Below the pieces are notes generated by a model. It saw only the letters and a program-made list of their open reading frames with translations, did no database searches and had not been told where the DNA came from. From an uncultured Erysipelotrichaceae bacterium (lineage in GTDB: Bacteria; Bacillota_I; Bacilli_A; Erysipelotrichales; Erysipelotrichaceae), in NCBI GenBank assembly GCA_944325295.1, contig CALUZL010000044.1, positions 1 through 8,767 on the forward strand: a stretch of DNA of 8,767 nt. The letters are read 5' to 3'. Both the position numbers and the translations under genes were made by a program. Below, piece after piece: positions 6,601 through 8,767 of this stretch; positions within the stretch are counted from its first letter, which is position 1, and every line of letters begins with the position of its first letter.

Positions 6601-7576
6601 GAATTTAAAAGTCGCCAGTGACGATCGTTTACACGCCCTTTGTGATTACAACGAAAAGCTGCACAACGACATAAAGAAGATGGATGAAGACCAAAAGATC
6701 GAGATCGAACGGAACAAAAAAGAACTGGAAGATCTGAGCAATACCCTGACCCTTAAAAAGCGGGCCGTCGATAAGGCTAAAGAAGCCTATCGTTTGCAAC
6801 TTCAGGATTGCGAACACTTGATCGAGACGCTGAAGGCTGATTATGCCACCAAGACCAAAGCGGCTTACGACCGGATCGAAGAATTCTCCTTAAAGAAGGG
6901 TGATCTGGAAAGAGAACACAAGCGTCTTTTGAAGGAGGCTAAAAAGGCTCATGATGAAAACCTGAATCGCAGTCGTAAGGAACTCGATGAAAAACTTCAG
7001 GGATATCGCCAAAGTCAGGAAGCGATGATTAAAGCTGTCCATGATCAGGAAGAGGTTATCGTCGCCGCCTACAAAAACAAGCTGAGTTCGCTTGAACAGG
7101 AATTTTTGAATAAACAGGCCGATCTGGAAAACGAGCGGGTAGCGCTTGAAAGTCACTTCCGCGATCTTATAAATGTCCAAGAAGATAATCAGAAGAATAT
7201 GAAGGTCGATTTAGAAAAGATAAATGCCGATCTTCAATGCGAGATCGATGGCAAGCGCCAGGATCTCAAGGATCTGAGCGCTGACTATCAAAAACGGATC
7301 GATGATCTAAAGAGTGATCACGAAAATGAAGTCGCTAAATTTAAGGAAGAAGTGAGAAAGCGTCAAGAAGTGATCGAAAATGAGCGCCAAGCGTTACTAG
7401 CCAAAGCCAAGGCGATCAACGAGAGCATCATCGCGGCCAAAAAGGATCTCGACACTCAAAAAGAAGCCTTCAAAAAGGAAAGTGAAAGCACTATCGCCAG
7501 CTATATGAACGTCTTGGATGATTATACACAAAAGGCAAATAAAAACGAGGGCAAACATTCACTCTTTAAATTCTGA
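3647..7576 (+). CDS. Giant proline-free coiled-coil protein of unknown function
   Basis: I do not recognise this gene. It encodes 1309 residues, nearly all in Lys/Glu/Asp/Gln-rich amphipathic helix with hydrophobic residues at heptad or hendecad spacing. I see no proline, one tryptophan (Trp479) and four cysteines (627, 999, 1055, 1198). There is no signal peptide, membrane segment, Walker motif, LPXTG or other globular domain, which argues against an SMC/Rad50-type ATPase, a surface protein or a secreted protein. Aromatic residues fall on one helical stripe at spacings of 7, 11, 18 and 25. The ends differ from the rod: MFDFLTK at the start, and a Gly/Asn-containing tail ending SLFKF. The ATG at 3647 has AGAGG at 3637-3641; an upstream in-frame GTG at 3623 lacks a site. 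It lies 26 nt after aspS, so it is probably cotranscribed under the T-box. A cytoplasmic filament, scaffold or molecular spacer is plausible but is inference. Confidence 0.9.
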   Translation: MFDFLTKRKIERMTGEEVSQQIEKLTAEIGKLEADLGSFAVQKENLVREKQTKIDELRTYLEDDKVIKAQEIKAIESQISDLKAEFKKKSEELNAIKSTHRKDTEDLRTKSDEEITTLKKDHDRYLKDLKESYDQKLEEVKNAYENERRTIVTESDKTLTGLNQSLKKLDDEFLKIQAEIRQEQGGYKDAYELLIEQENTKKDTLASKSVKLRQEQLTKEEVAEKRLSKLQEDIKKDVANKKKVLDEGYEKMKEEFDTALERQKEELLELTKRKNELANAYNSALSDFNREKDILLSKYDQETSNIEFENQNLIAQEKKANDDLLALKGDLTKKENELAAFKVASQKEMDELKAGLEKKRQDLLLKHEADKANEESTLQQALEEMRHRYSEMKENLYNDKEKEISRLNGEFRMNQRRYLSKTKDIRTHADALKAEYEDKLASLRKANLILEDEIESDTQKHEIRLMSLTQKIEDEKQNWNRLLVQQQKEYNEKVENLKKAAAEHRDNFEKEKEELQAKTEALIKEKELKDLFYAKEIARYKTQLDSIGETKQAQIQNHEANLKKVAAEIEATKAKIVSLTAENDSALSELEDRKAKAQSDLEQELAKMEKTHQEEIIKINDQHAKECAKIESDYNEHLSARDVVFADLEKEHQNRLASAEEAFAKELADLNDQNEKTSAKFKQDAEQLERENVEKTQKIADLKKEYATLISDREDAIAALIVGYKEKIAKLKADFDKESNDLLKQEEGQRDAYNSDLASIENLIAAKRLELDQDQSDHEAKVRYYQELIADADHQKELVDNEYNLKLIDKNSEKETVDKELKKAYADLEAKTLARQAEYEELTKELSLRLEDQKTAYEREQNELLAQNEARREEVLAEYKQREDAYSEDLARKEENMAIEYRAKVALNDQKIAAIVSENEEIFKGLKDKLESKKRLGRDLSRQYESVKEHLQNELNALKMSYNDKKNRLDDDYLNTRHRYQVELQNLKVASDDRLHALCDYNEKLHNDIKKMDEDQKIEIERNKKELEDLSNTLTLKKRAVDKAKEAYRLQLQDCEHLIETLKADYATKTKAAYDRIEEFSLKKGDLEREHKRLLKEAKKAHDENLNRSRKELDEKLQGYRQSQEAMIKAVHDQEEVIVAAYKNKLSSLEQEFLNKQADLENERVALESHFRDLINVQEDNQKNMKVDLEKINADLQCEIDGKRQDLKDLSADYQKRIDDLKSDHENEVAKFKEEVRKRQEVIENERQALLAKAKAINESIIAAKKDLDTQKEAFKKESESTIASYMNVLDDYTQKANKNEGKHSLFKF

Positions 7577-7579
7577 TCG

Positions 7580-7614
7580 AACTCTGACAGTTAAAATGGC
7601 TGTCGGAGTTTTTT
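7580..7614 (+). terminator. Rho-independent terminator of the hisS-aspS-coiled-coil operon
   Basis: An 11-bp stem pairs 7580-7590 with 7600-7610 and contains one G-T pair. The loop is nine bases (7591-7599) and a T run covers 7609-7614. It begins 3 nt after the coiled-coil stop codon and is the first strong terminator after the T-box, so it marks the end of the operon. Confidence 0.92.
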
Positions 7615-7633
7615 AAACTTTGGTTATTTGTAT

Positions 7634-7661
7634 TTGAGAGTTTTGTAAGGTTTGTTATAAT
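7634..7661 (+). promoter_or_regulatory. Extended -10 promoter for the structured RNA and yneF
   Basis: A perfect TATAAT is at 7656-7661, preceded by TGT at 7653-7655 (an extended -10, TGn). A TTGAGA -35-like box is at 7634-7639, with 16 bp spacing. Start of transcription is expected around 7667-7669, which coincides with the first paired base of the downstream RNA fold (7669). Confidence 0.8.
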
Positions 7662-7667
7662 AGAAGA

Positions 7668-7818
7668 GCCTGAGGGGATTTTGATAAAATTCCTACATGT
7701 GAAATTCGGGAATTCGGAGTTATCTGTCGGTGTAGAAGACCTGCCACTGAGCAGGGATCCTGAAGACAGATATAGGATACCCACCTGGGAAACCGGGAAA
7801 TTTTACGCCCCCTTAGGT
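7668..7818 (+). ncRNA. Structured RNA: 6S-like RNA or 5' leader of yneF
   Basis: These ~150 nt without a credible gene can fold into one long rod whose ends pair. P1 joins 7669-7677 (CCTGAGGGG) to 7809-7817 (CCCCTTAGG), 9 bp with one G-U. P2 joins 7685-7693 to 7796-7805 with one bulged A. A large central internal loop follows (about 7694-7720 and 7773-7795). P3 joins 7721-7728 (TATCTGTC) to 7765-7772 (GACAGATA) as 8 perfect pairs, and an apical hairpin joins 7740-7744 to 7751-7755. Paired ends, an open centre and an apical stem match the general plan of 6S RNA, and as I recall Bacillus subtilis carries a 6S gene close to aspS. However, it is shorter than usual 6S (about 190 nt), I cannot match conserved bases, and no terminator separates it from yneF, so a cis-acting leader is equally possible. 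No known riboswitch core was recognised. Confidence 0.5.
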
Positions 7819-7838
7819 CATCATATTGGAGGTGTATT

Positions 7839-8054
7839 ATGGGTTTTGGTTGGGCAACATTGATCTATTTACTCATTGGAATCGTGATCGGAGCCATAGG
7901 TGGTTTCTTTCTGGCTCGTCATTTCTTGCAAAAACAGATCAAAGAAAATCCGCCTATAACGGAAAAGATGATCAGAGCGATGTTTATGCAGATGGGGCGC
8001 AAACCCAGTGAAGCTCAGATCAGAGCAGTCATGAAATCAATGGGTCAAAAATAA
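7839..8054 (+). CDS. yneF: UPF0154 (YneF-like) small membrane protein
   Basis: This 71-residue protein has one N-terminal membrane segment (about residues 6-26, Gly- and Ile-rich, ending in GGFFLARHFL) and a short charged cytoplasmic tail. The tail carries the family hallmark NPPITEKMIRAMFMQMGRKP at about 37-56, very close to Bacillus YneF, and family members have the same size. No molecular function is established for UPF0154 that I know of. The start is ATG 7839 with GGAGG at 7828-7832, 6 nt away. The gene has its own promoter upstream (via the structured RNA) and its stop codon is built into the following terminator hairpin. Confidence 0.92.
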   Translation: MGFGWATLIYLLIGIVIGAIGGFFLARHFLQKQIKENPPITEKMIRAMFMQMGRKPSEAQIRAVMKSMGQK

Positions 8055-8078
8055 CACGAGTGATTCGTGTTTTTCTTT
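8053..8078 (+). terminator. Terminator hairpin between yneF and the GT51 gene
   Basis: AACACGA at 8053-8059 pairs perfectly with TCGTGTT at 8065-8071 around a GTGAT loop, followed by TTTTTCTTT (8070-8078). The stem starts inside the yneF stop codon and the T tract ends directly against the next ATG (8079). The stem is only 7 bp with three G-C pairs, so termination may be partial. Confidence 0.72.
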
Positions 8079-8767
8079 ATGAAGATATTTAAGAAGATAT
8101 TGTTGATAATACTGCTTCTTTTGGCGATCGTGCTGTCAGCTCTTTTTGGTGCGTCTTATTATGATTATTACAAAGCCCGCCAATCCTTGCCGGTCGTCGA
8201 TGTCATCGAGAAGATTCGTGCTGACACACCGCATTATATCGAATACCAAGATATCGATGAGGATCTCATAAAAGCCGTCGTCGCCACTGAAGATCGCCGT
8301 TTCTTTCAAAGAGAAGGCATCGATTTTATCGCTTTGGGCAGAGCGCTGTTTCGAAATCTTGAAGCGCGCTCACTTGTCGAGGGCGGATCGACGATCACTC
8401 AGCAGTTGATCCAAAATGTCTATTTTGGCTTTGATAATAACCTGATCGACAAGTTTGCCGAATATTTTTTCATCTATGATTTTGAGGATGCTTACACTAA
8501 AGAAGAGATCTTAGAGATGTATCTCAACATCATCAATTTTGGCGATGGCAATTTCGGGGTATATGCGGCAAGCATGGACTACTTTGGCAAAGACCCTTCA
8601 GATCTTACGATCTATGAGGCATCTTTGCTGGCAGGCATACCCAACAGTCCCGCCAACTATCAGCTTTCCAACAAAAACCCCAAAACTTACGAAAGACAAA
8701 GACATGTGTTGCAGTCGATGCTACAAGAGGGTTATATCGATAAAAGCGCATACGATGAAGCGCTGGC
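8079..8767 (+). CDS. Peptidoglycan glycosyltransferase (GT51), N-terminal part
   Basis: This open-ended gene encodes 229 residues plus part of a codon and is cut by the window edge. GT51 enzymes polymerise lipid II into glycan strands on the outer face of the membrane. Residues 2-6 are Lys-rich and 7-26 form one hydrophobic anchor, giving a type II membrane protein. The GT51 motifs are in order: ATEDRRFF at 69-76 (catalytic Glu71), EGGSTITQQL at 101-110, and YTKEEILEMYLN at 139-150, followed by NFGDGNFGVYAAS at 153-165, YFGK at 168-171 and LLAGIPNSPANY at 183-194. The usual His of the first motif (E-D-x-x-F-x-x-H-x-G) is Arg78. A transpeptidase domain, if any, would lie beyond the window, so class A PBP and monofunctional enzyme cannot be separated. 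No Shine-Dalgarno site precedes ATG 8079; an in-frame GTG at 8067 is no better. Confidence 0.92.
   Translation, partial: MKIFKKILLIILLLLAIVLSALFGASYYDYYKARQSLPVVDVIEKIRADTPHYIEYQDIDEDLIKAVVATEDRRFFQREGIDFIALGRALFRNLEARSLVEGGSTITQQLIQNVYFGFDNNLIDKFAEYFFIYDFEDAYTKEEILEMYLNIINFGDGNFGVYAASMDYFGKDPSDLTIYEASLLAGIPNSPANYQLSNKNPKTYERQRHVLQSMLQEGYIDKSAYDEAL

Noticed and set aside
3632..7180. Long antisense frames opposite the coiled-coil gene
   Set aside because: They are the hydrophobic mirror of Lys/Glu-rich codons, with no ribosome sites or recognisable proteins.
3647..7576. SMC/Rad50/RecN-type ATPase
   Set aside because: There is no Walker A, Walker B or ABC signature at either end, and no hinge-like globular middle.
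3647..7576. Tandem DNA repeats within the coiled-coil gene
   Set aside because: Repeated themes such as D-A-Y and E-K-E are protein-level periodicity; I see no long identical nucleotide copies.
7740..7765. SRP (4.5S) RNA apical domain
   Set aside because: A GCAGG hairpin is present, but the conserved GUCAGG and GGAAGGAAGCAG elements are not.
7681..7863. Small TTG-started reading frame across the structured RNA
   Set aside because: It resembles no family, overlaps the yneF start out of frame, and its bases are explained by RNA pairing.
7926..7960. Promoter for the GT51 gene inside yneF (TTGCAA / TATAAC)
   Set aside because: Spacing is 23 bp, too long for a sigma-A promoter.

Overview
The window reads as chromosomal DNA from a low- to mid-GC Firmicute (Bacillota) that makes peptidoglycan. 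The evidence is a T-box leader in front of hisS-aspS, strong GGAGG-type ribosome binding sites, a UPF0154/YneF-type membrane protein and a GT51 peptidoglycan glycosyltransferase. An Erysipelotrichia-like or related lineage is possible, but the sequence alone does not fix it. All genes lie on the + strand.

Layout. 1-373: the 3' end of a Rel/SpoT-family (p)ppGpp enzyme, ending in its ACT domain. About 354-600: a promoter that overlaps the rel stop codon, then a T-box tRNA-sensing leader with its own terminator. 614-1891 hisS and 1884-3620 aspS overlap by 8 nt. 3647-7576: a gene for a 1309-residue protein predicted to be almost entirely alpha-helical coiled coil, with no proline. It starts 26 nt after aspS with no visible terminator or convincing promoter between, and a strong Rho-independent terminator follows it (7580-7614). 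7634-7838: a promoter with an extended -10, then about 150 nt of RNA able to fold into a long closed rod (a 6S-like RNA or a structured 5' leader). 7839-8054: a UPF0154/YneF-like small membrane protein with a terminator hairpin at its stop codon. 8079-end: the start of a membrane-anchored GT51 transglycosylase/penicillin-binding protein, cut by the window edge.

How the parts fit. The (p)ppGpp enzyme and the T-box are two separate responses to amino-acid starvation. The T-box would let hisS and aspS be read when tRNA charging falls. Two independent details, the register of the Stem I base helix and the base facing the tRNA discriminator, point to aspartate (GAC) rather than histidine (CAC) as the sensed tRNA, although both codons are present and overlap by one base. 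The giant coiled-coil protein appears to belong to the same T-box-controlled transcription unit.

The most unusual element is this protein. Its aromatic residues recur at spacings of 7, 11, 18 and 25, with 18 (five helical turns) very frequent. That predicts a nearly straight rod close to 200 nm long, tipped by short Phe-rich sequences at both ends. I do not recognise a characterised family for it; a filament, scaffold or spacer role is inference only.
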